A stretch of DNA of 31,314 nucleotides from Enterenecus faecium (GCA_018713215.1 DVFO01000105.1:1-31314); one strand, 5' to 3'; shown: positions 13,789-22,419, counted from the first letter of the stretch. The notes: generated from the sequence alone by a model not told the origin. Numbers and translations: made by a program.

Positions 13789-14785
13789 GATAGTCGTGCA
13801 CCTCCTCCATGGTCACATTGGGTTGGTTCTTGATGTACTGGATGGCCCGCTCCCGCTCCTCTGCGTTTTCCGGCAGGCCCAACAGCATGGTGCCGAAAGC
13901 CTTGCCGTCCACGTTGCGGGTGTCGGCGCCCAGGATATTCACCTTCACCTGGCAGTCCATGGCCAGGGAGGCAATGAGGGGCTCATAGGAAGAGCTGCCG
14001 TTGAAGGCGATGCGGATGACGTTGGCCGCAGGCAGCTGGTCAAGAATAACCCCGTCGGGGTACACCAGACGGCGGCCCGCCTCGGTCTTGGGGTTGGAGA
14101 AGGTCTCCTCCACCGTCCCCGTCTCCTGGAGCACACCGTGGTCCAGAATGGCCACATGGGAGCAGATCTCCTCGATGACCCCCATCTCGTGGGTGATGAT
14201 GACCACAGTGATACCCAGACGGCGGTTGATGTCCTGAATCAGGCGCAAAATGTCCCGGGTGGTCTTGGGGTCCAGGGCAGAGGTGGCCTCGTCGCACAGC
14301 AGAATTTTGGGGTCGGAGGCCAGGGCCCGGGCGATGGCGATGCGCTGCTTCTGGCCGCCGGAGAGCTGGGCGGGGTAGGCGTCCGCCTTGTCGGGCAGGC
14401 CCACAATGTCCAGCAGCTCCCGGGCCTTTTTCTTCACCTCAGGCCCCTTCTTCCCCGCAATCTCCATGGGAAAGCAGATGTTGTCCAGGCAGGTGCGCTG
14501 CATGAGCAGGTTGAAATGCTGGAAAATCATGCTGATGGACCGACGGCGGCGGGTCAGCTCCTTTTGGGACATGGCGCACAGGTCCTCCCCGTCAATGACC
14601 ACCTGTCCCTCGCTGGGCCGCTCCAGCAGGTTCAGGCAGCGCACCAGGGTGGACTTGCCCGCCCCGCTCATACCCACAATGCCGAAGATATCCCCGTCTC
14701 CAATGGTCAGGGACACATCGTTCAGGGCGGTGAACGCTCCTTCGGCGGTGGGGAAGCGTTTTGTGATATGTTTTAACTCAATCAT
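13781..14785 (-). CDS. metN: Methionine ABC importer ATP-binding protein
   Basis: 334 residues. Walker A GMSGAGKST at residues 38-46, the Q-loop in MIFQHFNLL, signature LSGGQKQRIAIARAL, Walker B LLCDEATSALDP, and a C-terminal NIL/ACT-like regulatory domain (about 260-334, including NPNVTMEEV-like NQPNVTMEEVHDY) that senses methionine in MetN proteins. ATG 14785 begins MIELKHITKRFP; an upstream in-frame ATG at 14809 would only add eight residues and overlaps the ribosome binding site region. It is first gene of the metNI transcript, with a sigma-A promoter about 36 bases upstream and no T-box in that short leader. Confidence 0.94.
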   Translation of the reverse strand: MIELKHITKRFPTAEGAFTALNDVSLTIGDGDIFGIVGMSGAGKSTLVRCLNLLERPSEGQVVIDGEDLCAMSQKELTRRRRSISMIFQHFNLLMQRTCLDNICFPMEIAGKKGPEVKKKARELLDIVGLPDKADAYPAQLSGGQKQRIAIARALASDPKILLCDEATSALDPKTTRDILRLIQDINRRLGITVVIITHEMGVIEEICSHVAILDHGVLQETGTVEETFSNPKTEAGRRLVYPDGVILDQLPAANVIRIAFNGSSSYEPLIASLAMDCQVKVNILGADTRNVDGKAFGTMLLGLPENAEERERAIQYIKNQPNVTMEEVHDYHG

Positions 14786-14820
14786 AGGATCTTCTCCCTT
14801 TGTTTTCAAACAGTGGTTTG

Positions 14821-14849
14821 ATTCTATGACAATTTTCCTACTGTGTCAA
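14821..14849 (-). promoter_or_regulatory. Promoter of metNI
   Basis: On the minus strand TTGACA (14849-14844), 17-base spacer, TAGAAT (14826-14821). The leader to the metN start is too short for a riboswitch. Confidence 0.8.
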
Positions 14850-14893
14850 TAGGGCATACACCCCATTGTCTCCTCCTCTGCTTTAGAAGTCTC

Positions 14894-15259
14894 TACTTCT
14901 CCGATTTCTCCGGCGCAAACCTGCGCCCCAGCCGGGGACGCTGGCGCTGGGGTGACTTTCTGCCGCCAGAAAGTCACCAAAGACCGCCAAAGGCGGGGCC
15001 TTCCCCCGCCTTGTGGAATCCACCCCGCGGTGCTGGGTGTCCCTGCGTCCTCCTCTTTGCGGCCCTTGGACTGGTGGGGTCACATAGATGGTGTGAAACT
15101 GCTATAGAACGTACCTACTTCTCTGTTAGACAGTGCTTCTACCTCCAGGGCCTTACTCTGGTGGGCCGCTGTTCCCAGCGATCGGCGGCGGGAACGCCCT
15201 AGGCGGGTTTTGGTGACTTTTGCCCGAACAAAAGTCACCCCAGCGGAGCGTCCCCACCA
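14894..15259 (+). repeat. Dispersed structured repeat, copy A
   Basis: About 365 noncoding bases that recur in the same orientation at 20472-21028. The first 130 bases are nearly identical in the two copies and include a perfect 12-bp hairpin, GGTGACTTTCTG/CAGAAAGTCACC, with loop CCGC (14951-14978). A second hairpin, GGTGACTTTTG/CAAAAGTCACC (15212-15239), matches one in copy B whose stem bases differ in a compensatory way. Reading frames crossing it have no recognisable product and I do not call them genes. It occupies the gap between the metN promoter and the response regulator gene. Confidence 0.85.
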
Positions 15260-15379
15260 AGAGGGGGACATTCTCCTGAGAAATTGGAGAAGAGAAGGCC
15301 TTCCTGTTACTCTTGGCATGTTTCTCCCTGGAAAAAGACATGCATGTATGGTATCATGACAAAAAAGGCGGGTGAAACT

Positions 15380-16054
15380 ATGCAATCCATTCTCTTAGTG
15401 GAAGACGACAAACACATTGTGGACAACCTCACCGAGTATCTGGAGGGGGAGGGCTTCCGGGTGGGCTGCGCATCGGGCCAGGCGGCAGCCCTGGAGCGGC
15501 TGGAACACGAGCAGTTCGACCTCATCCTGCTGGACATCTCCCTGGCTGACGGCAACGGCTTTGCGGTGTGCTCAGCGGTGAAGGCCCTATACCACCTTCC
15601 GGTGATTTTCCTCACCGCCTCCGGGGACGAGTACAGCACTGTCACCGGGTTCGAGGTGGGAGCGGACGACTACATTCCCAAGCCCTTCCGCCCCCGGGAA
15701 CTGCTCATGCGCATCAAAAATGTGCTGCGGCGCACAGGCAGCGGCGGCGGGCTGGTGCGCCTGGGCCGTGTGGAGGTGGACACCGTGCGGGGCACCGCCA
15801 CCAAGGACGGCCGGGACCTGAACCTGTCCGCCCTGGAATATCGGCTGCTGCTCATGTTCCTCAACCACCCCGGAGCCGTGCTCACCCGAAGCCAGCTGTT
15901 GGAGGGCATCTGGGACATTGCCGGAGACTTTGTCAACGACAACACCCTGACGGTGTACATCAAGCGGCTGCGGGAGAAAATCGAGGACGACCCCCAAAGC
16001 CCCACCCTCATCAAAACGGTGCGGGGTCTGGGCTATAAGGCGGAAATGAGGTGA
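15380..16054 (+). CDS. OmpR-family response regulator
   Basis: 224 residues: receiver domain with acidic pocket VEDD (residues 7-10), phosphoacceptor Asp52 in LILLDISLADGNG and Lys in YIPKPF, then a winged-helix DNA-binding domain with ALEYRLLLMFLNHPGAVLTR and the recognition segment NTLTVYIKRLREKIEDD. ATG 15380 gives the canonical N-terminus MQSILLVEDDK; ATG 15356 would add eight residues and overlaps a possible -10. Its stop overlaps the kinase GTG start (GTGA). Together with the kinase and the ABC genes it forms a BceRS-like or similar cell-envelope-stress module. The likely operator is the 11-bp-phased repeats at 17061-17099. Confidence 0.92.
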   Translation: MQSILLVEDDKHIVDNLTEYLEGEGFRVGCASGQAAALERLEHEQFDLILLDISLADGNGFAVCSAVKALYHLPVIFLTASGDEYSTVTGFEVGADDYIPKPFRPRELLMRIKNVLRRTGSGGGLVRLGRVEVDTVRGTATKDGRDLNLSALEYRLLLMFLNHPGAVLTRSQLLEGIWDIAGDFVNDNTLTVYIKRLREKIEDDPQSPTLIKTVRGLGYKAEMR

Positions 16055-17046
16055 ATCCCTTGGAGCACAAGACCGTCACCCGGCTGCTATATCTGGCCCT
16101 CACCGGGGCTGCCACCGGGTTTGGGTACTACCTGGGCGGAGTCCAGGGGCTGCTCCTCCTCCCCCTGTGCCTGGGCTTTTGGGGCTTGGCGGAGTGGAAC
16201 GCCGCCCGCACCGACCGGGAACTGGCCCAGCTCTCCCAGACCCTCAACCGCATCCTCCACGGGGAGGAGCACCTGGGGGTGGAGGAATACAGCGAGGGAG
16301 AACTGGGCATTCTCCGCAGTGAAATCCACAAGATGACGGTGCGGCTGCGGGAGCAGCAGCAGGCCCTGCAAGCGGACAAGGTGTACCTGGCCAACTCCCT
16401 GGCCGACCTGTCCCACCAGCTGCGCACCCCCCTCACCTCCATGAATTTAGTGGCAGAACTGCTGTACAAAGAGGACCTCACCCCCCAGCGGCGGGCCAAG
16501 CTGTGCCGGGAGCTCTATCAGCTGCTGAGCCAAATGGACTGGCTGGTGACCACCCTTTTGAAGCTATCCAAGCTGGAGGCGGGCACCATCCCCTTCCGCT
16601 CGGACACGGTACCTCTAGAAGAGGTGGTGCGCCAAGCCGCCGCCCCCTTCCTCATTCCCATGGAGCTGCGGGAACAGACGTTTTCTGTGGACTGTTCCGG
16701 CTCCTTCACCGGGGATGTGCATTGGACGGCAGAAGCGGTGGGGAATCTCATCAAAAATGCCATGGAACACACCCCCGCCGGGGGAAGTATCACGGTGCGA
16801 GGGCGGGAAAATGCCCTGTTTTGTGAGCTGGTGGTGGAGGACACCGGGCCGGGGATTGACCCCCAGGACCTGCCCCACCTCTTTGAGCGGTTTTATCGGG
16901 GCTCTTCCCGCACGTCCCACGGCTTTGGCATCGGCCTGTCCCTGACCCAGCGCATTGTCACCGGGCAGGGCGGCACCATCCAGGCCCGCAACCGCACCCC
17001 CCAGGGGGCACAATTCGTGTTACGCTTTTACAAGGGGACCGTCTGA
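16051..17046 (+). CDS. Sensor histidine kinase of the ABC-transporter-linked two-component system
   Basis: 331 residues with two closely spaced N-terminal membrane segments (about 11-28 and 31-47) and almost no extracellular loop. This is the layout of intramembrane-sensing kinases such as BceS. A HAMP-like linker follows, then H-box LSHQLRTPLTSM with His122, N-box NLIKNAMEHTP, G1 EDTGPGID and G2 GFGIGLSL. Kinases of this layout usually do not sense a ligand themselves but follow the flux of a partner ABC transporter, which fits the neighbouring genes. The start is GTG 16051, overlapping the regulator stop. A terminator stem spans its own stop codon. Confidence 0.92.
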   Translation: MNPLEHKTVTRLLYLALTGAATGFGYYLGGVQGLLLLPLCLGFWGLAEWNAARTDRELAQLSQTLNRILHGEEHLGVEEYSEGELGILRSEIHKMTVRLREQQQALQADKVYLANSLADLSHQLRTPLTSMNLVAELLYKEDLTPQRRAKLCRELYQLLSQMDWLVTTLLKLSKLEAGTIPFRSDTVPLEEVVRQAAAPFLIPMELREQTFSVDCSGSFTGDVHWTAEAVGNLIKNAMEHTPAGGSITVRGRENALFCELVVEDTGPGIDPQDLPHLFERFYRGSSRTSHGFGIGLSLTQRIVTGQGGTIQARNRTPQGAQFVLRFYKGTV

Positions 17047-17061
17047 TGGGCGGTCCCTTTT
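17034..17061 (+). terminator. Hairpin at the end of the kinase gene
   Basis: GGGACCG/CGGTCCC stem followed by TTTTG; the kinase TGA lies in the loop region. It should separate regulator-kinase transcription from the transporter genes, which have their own promoter. Confidence 0.7.
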
Positions 17062-17115
17062 GTGACGGATCTGTCACTTGAAAGTCACGGCCCTGTCACC
17101 TGGGTCTGATATCAT
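17061..17115 (+). promoter_or_regulatory. Operator/promoter of the ABC transporter: four 11-bp-phased direct repeats
   Basis: Hexamers TGTGAC (17061), TGTCAC (17072), AGTCAC (17083) and TGTCAC (17094) are each separated by exactly five bases, giving an 11-bp period as expected for tandem OmpR-type regulator dimers on one DNA face. A -10-like TATCAT is at 17110-17115 with no proper -35, and the repeats cover the -35 region. This looks like a promoter that needs the adjacent response regulator. The assignment to that regulator is inference from position. Confidence 0.75.
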
Positions 17116-17144
17116 AAAGCCACAATCCCAAAGGAGGAATGAAC

Positions 17145-17828
17145 ATGGAACTGCTTCGTGTGGAGCATTTGTGCAAAACCTACGGCACCGGGGAAAATCA
17201 GGTCAAGGCCCTGGATGACGTGTCTTTTTCCGTCAATCGAGGGGAATTTGTGGCCATCATCGGCCCCTCCGGGTCGGGTAAGTCCACTCTGCTGCACCTG
17301 CTGGGGGGTGTGGACAAACCCACCAGCGGCAAGGTGTATGTGGACGGCTGCGACGTGTACGCCCAAAACGAGGAGAAGCTGGCCATCTTCCGCCGCCGTC
17401 AGGTGGGGCTGATCTACCAGTTTTACAACCTCATCCCTGTGCTGGACGTGGTGGAGAATATGACCCTCCCGGTGCTGCTGGACGGGCAGAAGGTCAACCA
17501 AAAGCGGCTAGGCGAACTGCTGGACACCTTGGGCCTGCGGGGCCGGGAGCGGCACCTGCCCAACCAGCTCTCCGGCGGCCAGCAGCAGCGGGTGTCCATC
17601 GGTCGGGCGTTGATGAACGCCCCGGCGGTGGTGCTGGCCGACGAGCCCACCGGCAACCTGGACTCCAAAAACAGCCAGGAGATCGTGGAACTGCTGCGGC
17701 TGTCCAACCGTACCTATCACCAGACCCTCATTGTCATTACCCACGATGAACAGCTGGCCCTCCAGGCCGACCGCATCATCGCCATTGAGGACGGCAAAAT
17801 CGTGCGGGACGAGGTGATCCGTCCATGA
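17145..17828 (+). CDS. ABC transporter ATP-binding protein (MacB/BceA-like)
   Basis: 227 residues of the LolD/MacB/BceA class. Walker A GPSGSGKST (40-48), Q-loop YQFYNLIP, signature LSGGQQQR (142-149), Walker B plus VLADEPTGNLDS (163-174), and H-loop VITHDEQLA. Partners of this class act with FtsX-type permeases in export or resistance to antimicrobial peptides and cell-wall antibiotics. ATG 17145 is preferred with AAGGAGG 7 bases before it; ATG 17139 is only one base from that site. Its stop overlaps the permease start (ATGA), so the two subunits are coupled. Confidence 0.93.
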   Translation: MELLRVEHLCKTYGTGENQVKALDDVSFSVNRGEFVAIIGPSGSGKSTLLHLLGGVDKPTSGKVYVDGCDVYAQNEEKLAIFRRRQVGLIYQFYNLIPVLDVVENMTLPVLLDGQKVNQKRLGELLDTLGLRGRERHLPNQLSGGQQQRVSIGRALMNAPAVVLADEPTGNLDSKNSQEIVELLRLSNRTYHQTLIVITHDEQLALQADRIIAIEDGKIVRDEVIRP

Positions 17829-20446
17829 ATGTGCTGCACAAGGTCACCCTCCAGGCCCTCAAGCAAAACCGCACCCGCACCATTGTCACCATCATTGGCA
17901 TCATCCTGTCCACTGCCATGCTGTGCGCCGTGACCACCTTCACCACCAGCTTCCAGCAGTTTATGCGGGACGACAGTGTGTACTCCTCCGGCAGCTGGCA
18001 TTTGGGCCAGACAGACGCCACGTACCGCCAGTATCAAGAGCTGTCCCAAGCCGACGGCGTGGCGGAAGCCGTCTATTTGCAGCACCTGGGCTACGCCCAG
18101 GCAGAGGGTAGTTTCAACGAATACAAGCCCTATTTCTATCTGCTAGGCCTGTCCGATACGGGGGCTGACCTGCTCCCCATCCACCTCACTCAGGGCCGTA
18201 TGCCCACCGCTCCCGATGAAATCGTGCTGCCCCAGCATTTTCTTGACAACTCCACCCAGAGCTATCAGGTGGGGGACACCCTCACCCTGGAGCTGGGAAA
18301 GCGCATGAGTGAGGGCTTCGCCCTGGGGCAAAACAATCCGTTCAACCTTGACACCGAGGAGACTCTGGAGGCCACAGACACTCGTACCTACACCGTGGTG
18401 GGCATCTGTCAGCGGTTTGGAATGGAGGACTACTCCGCCCCAGGATATACCGCCTTCACCGTGGCCGACTCCAATCTGGCCGAGGATGCCACCTGTGACG
18501 TGTACCTGGCCATGGAGGACATGACCCAGGCCTACGACTTCCAACAGGCCCACGATTTAGAGCAGGACAATCGCAACGTGCTGATGTACTCCGGCGTATC
18601 CGAATACGACACGTTTTACACCGTCCTCTACCGCCTGGCCGCCATTGTCATGGTCATCATCATTGCCGCCTCGGTGGTGCTCATCTACAACGCCTTTGCC
18701 ATCTCGGTGTCCGAGCGCACCCGGCAGTTCGGCCTGCTCTCCTCTCTGGGCGCCACCAAAAAGCAGATGCGGAACATGGTGCGCTTTGAAGCCCTGGTCC
18801 TCAGCGCCATTGGCGTCCCCTTGGGTATCCTGTCCGGCATTGGGGGCATCGGAATCACCCTCCACTTCATTGGAACACTCTTCACCTTCTCCCGCTCCAC
18901 TGGGAGTGTTCCCATGCGGCTGCATGTGTCCTGGGTAGGCATTCTGGTTGCGGTGGTGCTGGGTGTGGTGACCGTGCTTCTCTCCGCCTGGATTCCCTCC
19001 CGGCGCGCCACCAAAGTGTCCGCCATGGAGGCCATCCGCCAGTCCCAGGACATCCACGGCACAAAAAAGCTGGTACGTCCCTCTCTTTTGACCCGTAAAC
19101 TCTTCGGCCTGCCCGGTGTGCTGGGGGTGAAGTACTACAAGCGCAGCGCCAAAAAGTATCGCACCACCGTGTTCAGTCTCTTCCTCAGCGTAGTGCTCTT
19201 TGTCTCCGCCTCCTCCTTTTCCTCCTCCCTGGCCAAATCGGTGGGCGGGGCCTTCGGCGGGGACACCTACGACCTGTCTTTTCCCTTTTACACCGAGGAC
19301 ACCGACCTATCCCCCGACACCCTGCTGGACCAGCTGCGGGGGTTGGACAGCGTGGACGACTCCGCCTATGTTCTGAGCTTCCAGCTCACCGGTGGCTTCC
19401 GCCCGGAGGATTTGAGCCAGGACATGCAAGCGCTGTCCACTCCGGTGGACGGGACGATTTACCAGCCCTTCGATCTGAGCTTTGTAGACGACGACACCTA
19501 CCAGGCCCTGTGTGCCCAGCGGAAGCTGGACCCCGCCGCCACCTCCGGCATCGCCTTTGACGGCATCACGGAATTCGATTCTCAACAAGAGAAATACGTG
19601 TACCTGTACCAGCTGGAAGCCTCCTCCCTGTCCATGTCGGCCCTCACCTTTGACCAGGTGGCCAACCACTACCCCGACTCCCCCGTGGAGGGGCTGGACG
19701 GAACCGTCCAAGTGCCCTATATTGATGCGGATAACGGCACGCCCACCCTCTACCCGCTGGAGGATGTGGCCCACACCACACCCATAGAGGTGACCTCGGT
19801 GGAGAAGGAATGGCCCTATTTTCTCTCCAACAGTGGACTTGTGACGGTGCTCTATCCCATGTCCCAGCTGGAGGAGTTCCCCGTGGACCTCTCCCGGGGA
19901 AGCTATTACTTCTATATAATGGCCTCGGACCACCAGCAAGCGGAGCAGGATATCAAGGACTTGCTGGGCAAGCAGCAGCTGCGTCCCGGCAACCTGTTTA
20001 ACAACGCCGAATATGACGAGTCCAACCGGAACCTCATCACCATCATCAATGTGTTCTCCTATGGGTTCATCGCCCTCATCTCCCTGGTGGCCATGACCAA
20101 CGTGTTCAACACCATTTCCACCAACGTGATGCTCCGCACCCGGGACTTCGCCATGCTCCAGTCGGTGGGCATGACCCGGCGGGAGATGCGGCGGATGCTG
20201 GGCTTTGAGTGTGTGCTCTACGGCACCCGGGCCTTGATTCTGGGCATTCCCGTGTCCATCTTTATCAGCTACCTCATCTATGACGCCATCGCCCAGGGCT
20301 ACCCCCTCCCCTTCCAAGCGCCCTGGATTCCCCTGGGCATCGCCTGCCTGAGCGTGTTCCTGGTGGTGTTTGCCACCATGGCCTACGCCGCCCGAAAGGT
20401 GAGCAAACAGCAGCTGGTGGAGGCGCTGAAAAACGAGAATTTGTAA
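17825..20446 (+). CDS. ABC transporter permease with FtsX domains
   Basis: 873-residue membrane protein. Segments: an N-terminal membrane helix (RTIVTIIGIILSTAMLCAV), a first extracellular domain of about 200 residues, a first FtsX-type helix bundle around residues 265-400, another helix near residue 455, a second large extracellular domain, and a C-terminal FtsX bundle (VFSYGFIALISLVAMTNVFNT, LGIACLSVFLVVFATMAYAA). With the upstream ATPase and two-component system it suggests sensing and removal of an antimicrobial peptide or similar envelope stressor. BceB permeases are shorter (about 650) with one large loop; the duplicated architecture is nearer to the 850-residue FtsX/MacB-type permeases. 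The substrate is unknown. Confidence 0.9.
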   Translation: MNVLHKVTLQALKQNRTRTIVTIIGIILSTAMLCAVTTFTTSFQQFMRDDSVYSSGSWHLGQTDATYRQYQELSQADGVAEAVYLQHLGYAQAEGSFNEYKPYFYLLGLSDTGADLLPIHLTQGRMPTAPDEIVLPQHFLDNSTQSYQVGDTLTLELGKRMSEGFALGQNNPFNLDTEETLEATDTRTYTVVGICQRFGMEDYSAPGYTAFTVADSNLAEDATCDVYLAMEDMTQAYDFQQAHDLEQDNRNVLMYSGVSEYDTFYTVLYRLAAIVMVIIIAASVVLIYNAFAISVSERTRQFGLLSSLGATKKQMRNMVRFEALVLSAIGVPLGILSGIGGIGITLHFIGTLFTFSRSTGSVPMRLHVSWVGILVAVVLGVVTVLLSAWIPSRRATKVSAMEAIRQSQDIHGTKKLVRPSLLTRKLFGLPGVLGVKYYKRSAKKYRTTVFSLFLSVVLFVSASSFSSSLAKSVGGAFGGDTYDLSFPFYTEDTDLSPDTLLDQLRGLDSVDDSAYVLSFQLTGGFRPEDLSQDMQALSTPVDGTIYQPFDLSFVDDDTYQALCAQRKLDPAATSGIAFDGITEFDSQQEKYVYLYQLEASSLSMSALTFDQVANHYPDSPVEGLDGTVQVPYIDADNGTPTLYPLEDVAHTTPIEVTSVEKEWPYFLSNSGLVTVLYPMSQLEEFPVDLSRGSYYFYIMASDHQQAEQDIKDLLGKQQLRPGNLFNNAEYDESNRNLITIINVFSYGFIALISLVAMTNVFNTISTNVMLRTRDFAMLQSVGMTRREMRRMLGFECVLYGTRALILGIPVSIFISYLIYDAIAQGYPLPFQAPWIPLGIACLSVFLVVFATMAYAARKVSKQQLVEALKNENL

Positions 20447-20471
20447 CCGATTTCTTGTATACAGAAGGATT

Positions 20472-21028
20472 GTACTCCTCCGATTTCTCAGACGGAAACC
20501 TGCGCCCCCGGTGGGGACGCTGGCGCTGGGGTGACTTTCTGCCGCCAGAAAGTCACCAAAGACCGCCAAAGGCGGGGCCTTCCCCCGCCTTGTGGAATCC
20601 ACCCCGCCGGTACTGGTTGAAACGTGCACCTTCCTCTTTTCGGCCCTTGGACTGGTGGGGCCACATAGATGGCATGGCAATTCTATTGTAAGTTTCAACT
20701 TCTATGGCAAATAAACTTCTACCTTCAGGGCCTTACCATGGTGTGCAACTGTTCCCAGTTGCGGATAGCCTGGCTCCCGGCGGTGGGAACGCCGCTTCTC
20801 CAGGGTAGGCCCGGATAGGGAAATCACCCAGCCATAGGGCCAGCTACCCAGGGTAGCCTGGTGTGATGGCAGTAACAGAAGCCACAGCAAGGGTGACGGG
20901 CCGAATCGAGACTTGACGCAGGTCCAGCCTCGTACCCCAGGGAGGTCCTTAGGGGGGAACGCCCTAAGCGGGTTTTGGTTCCTTTTGACCGAGCAAAAGG
21001 AACCCCCAGCGGGAAGCGCCCCCACCAG
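20472..21028 (+). repeat. Dispersed structured repeat, copy B
   Basis: Second copy of the repeat at 14894-15259, same orientation. The hairpin GGTGACTTTCTG/CAGAAAGTCACC is identical (20530-20557). The later hairpin is GGTTCCTTTTG/CAAAAGGAACC (20977-21004): three stem bases changed on each side compared with copy A, and pairing is kept. Copy B also carries about 170 extra bases (20794-20963), flanked by two copies of GGGAACGCC that appear once in copy A. No gene is called in this 700-base interval. Confidence 0.85.
20785..20963 (+). mobile_element. About 170-bp nested insertion in repeat copy B flanked by 9-bp direct repeats
   Basis: GGGAACGCC occurs at 20785-20793 and again at 20955-20963. 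Copy A has it once (15189-15197) followed directly by the shared CCTA.GCGGGTTTTGGT sequence. The extra DNA has a GCTACCC/GGGTAGC hairpin but no clear terminal inverted repeats or coding region. It could be an insertion with a 9-bp target duplication in B, or a deletion between the 9-bp repeats in A. Confidence 0.5.
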
Positions 21029-21101
21029 GCTGGCAAGCCGGAACCATGGGCGGTTAGAGCGTTCATTCCTCCGCCTCATGGATATTAAATGAAGATTTAC
21101 T

Positions 21102-21140
21102 CAAAATAAGGGCTGTCCACGGTGGACAGCCCTTATTTTG
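21102..21140. terminator. Perfect 39-bp palindrome: bidirectional terminator
   Basis: A 19-bp perfect inverted repeat around one central base (CAAAATAAGGGCTGTCC... and its complement), with A-run and T-run at the two ends. It lies just past the phoR-type stop codon and ends the phosphate regulon transcript on the minus strand. It could also stop plus-strand readthrough from the ABC transporter. Confidence 0.92.
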
Positions 21141-21147
21141 TAAGTAT

Positions 21148-22413
21148 TCAGTTTTTGGCCAGAGGCAGCGTCACCGACACAGTGGTGCCGGAGCCCACCA
21201 CGCTGGCCAGCTTGATCTGGCCTTGGTACAGGGCCACGATGTGCTTAACAATGGCCAGGCCTAAGCCCGTGCCGCCAGCGGCTCGGCTGCGGCCCTTATC
21301 CACCCGGTAGAACCGCTCAAAGACACGGCTCTGGCTCTCTTCGGGGATGCCGATGCCGGTGTCCGCCACCACAAAGCGGGCCATGCCTTCTGCCACGCCC
21401 ACGGTGACGGTGACCCGTCCTCCCTTGCGGTTGTACTTGATGGCGTTCTCCACCAGGTTGATGGCCACTTCCTTGAAGCGGTCGGGGGCAATGCAGGCCA
21501 CCACCTCGCCGCCGGTGACGTTGAGCTTCACCCCGGCCTTGTCCGCCTGGGGCTGGAGGATGGTCTGCACCTCCTGGGCAATGCTCTTCAGCGGGGCCCG
21601 CTCGGTGCCGGTGGCTCCCGCCACGGTCTCCAGCTCGGAGACGGTGAGAATGTCGTCCACCAGATTGGACAGCCGGTCCACCTCCACCGAAATCATGGTC
21701 AAAAACCGCTGTTGGTCCTCCGGCTTGGTGACCATCCCGGAGGAGAGCATATCGGTAAAGCCCTTGATGGAAGTGAGGGGAGTTTTCAGCTCATGGGTGA
21801 CGTTGGCAGTGAACTCACTTCTGGCCGATTGCAGGGTCTCGTCCACCTGGCGCACGGCCACCTCTGCCTCCTCCACCGGCTTGGCAGTAGAGGCCGCCAG
21901 GCGGCGGGCCAGCAGCAGAGACAGCGCCAGAGACAGCACCGCAGCGGCCACAAGGCCCACAGCGGTCTGGGCCACCAGGGTGTCCACGGTGGACAGGGAC
22001 ATGGCTGCCCGTCCGATGTAGCCGTCGGTGAACACCCGGGCCACGTAAATGGTGTAGATGCCAGTGGTGGCGGAGCGGCGCACGTCCTCTCCCACCCCGT
22101 TTTCCTTGGCCTCCATCACCTCAGGACGGGTGGCGTGATTCTCCCGGGACTCCTTGTCCGTATCGCCCAACACGGTGCCGTCGGGGGAAATGATGGTCAG
22201 GCGCTTTTCCGGGGCCGCCTTGGTGAACTGCTCCAGCAGCTCCTCCGTCCAGGTCTCGTAGTTCTGGGCATCCATGAGGGCCAGAAGCTCGGTGAGATTG
22301 TCCCGGGCGGTGTCCATCTCCCGCTGGCGGAAGGTCCAGATACCCACCACCCCAGAGAGCAGCACCGACAGAGCGGCAATGAGGAAAATGGATATGGTCA
22401 GTTTCTTCTTCAT
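21148..22413 (-). CDS. phoR: PhoR-type sensor histidine kinase
   Basis: 421 residues. Membrane helices at about 7-27 and 148-170 bracket an extracellular sensor domain of about 120 residues. The cytoplasmic part has a HAMP-like linker, H-box ANVTHELKTPLTSIKGF with His207, N-box NLVENAIKYNRKGG, VVADTGIGIP and GGTGLGLAIVKH. The position after pst-phoU and next to a PhoB/PhoP-type regulator supports a phosphate-starvation role: it would phosphorylate that regulator when PstSCAB and PhoU signal low phosphate. The name rests on family and context together. Confidence 0.85.
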   Translation of the reverse strand: MKKKLTISIFLIAALSVLLSGVVGIWTFRQREMDTARDNLTELLALMDAQNYETWTEELLEQFTKAAPEKRLTIISPDGTVLGDTDKESRENHATRPEVMEAKENGVGEDVRRSATTGIYTIYVARVFTDGYIGRAAMSLSTVDTLVAQTAVGLVAAAVLSLALSLLLARRLAASTAKPVEEAEVAVRQVDETLQSARSEFTANVTHELKTPLTSIKGFTDMLSSGMVTKPEDQQRFLTMISVEVDRLSNLVDDILTVSELETVAGATGTERAPLKSIAQEVQTILQPQADKAGVKLNVTGGEVVACIAPDRFKEVAINLVENAIKYNRKGGRVTVTVGVAEGMARFVVADTGIGIPEESQSRVFERFYRVDKGRSRAAGGTGLGLAIVKHIVALYQGQIKLASVVGSGTTVSVTLPLAKN

Positions 22414-22419
22414 CGGTTC

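Noticed and set aside
12901..13833. Plus-strand frame opposite metI
   Set aside because: Shadow of metI; the minus-strand product is a clear MetI permease.
14883..15202. Small frames within repeat copies A and B
   Set aside because: They follow the repeat, not a gene: the conservation includes hairpins and compensatory changes, and there is no ribosome binding site or known product.
21102..21140. The perfect palindrome as an attachment or operator site
   Set aside because: It has A/T-runs at both ends and lies just after a stop codon, so a bidirectional terminator explains it fully.
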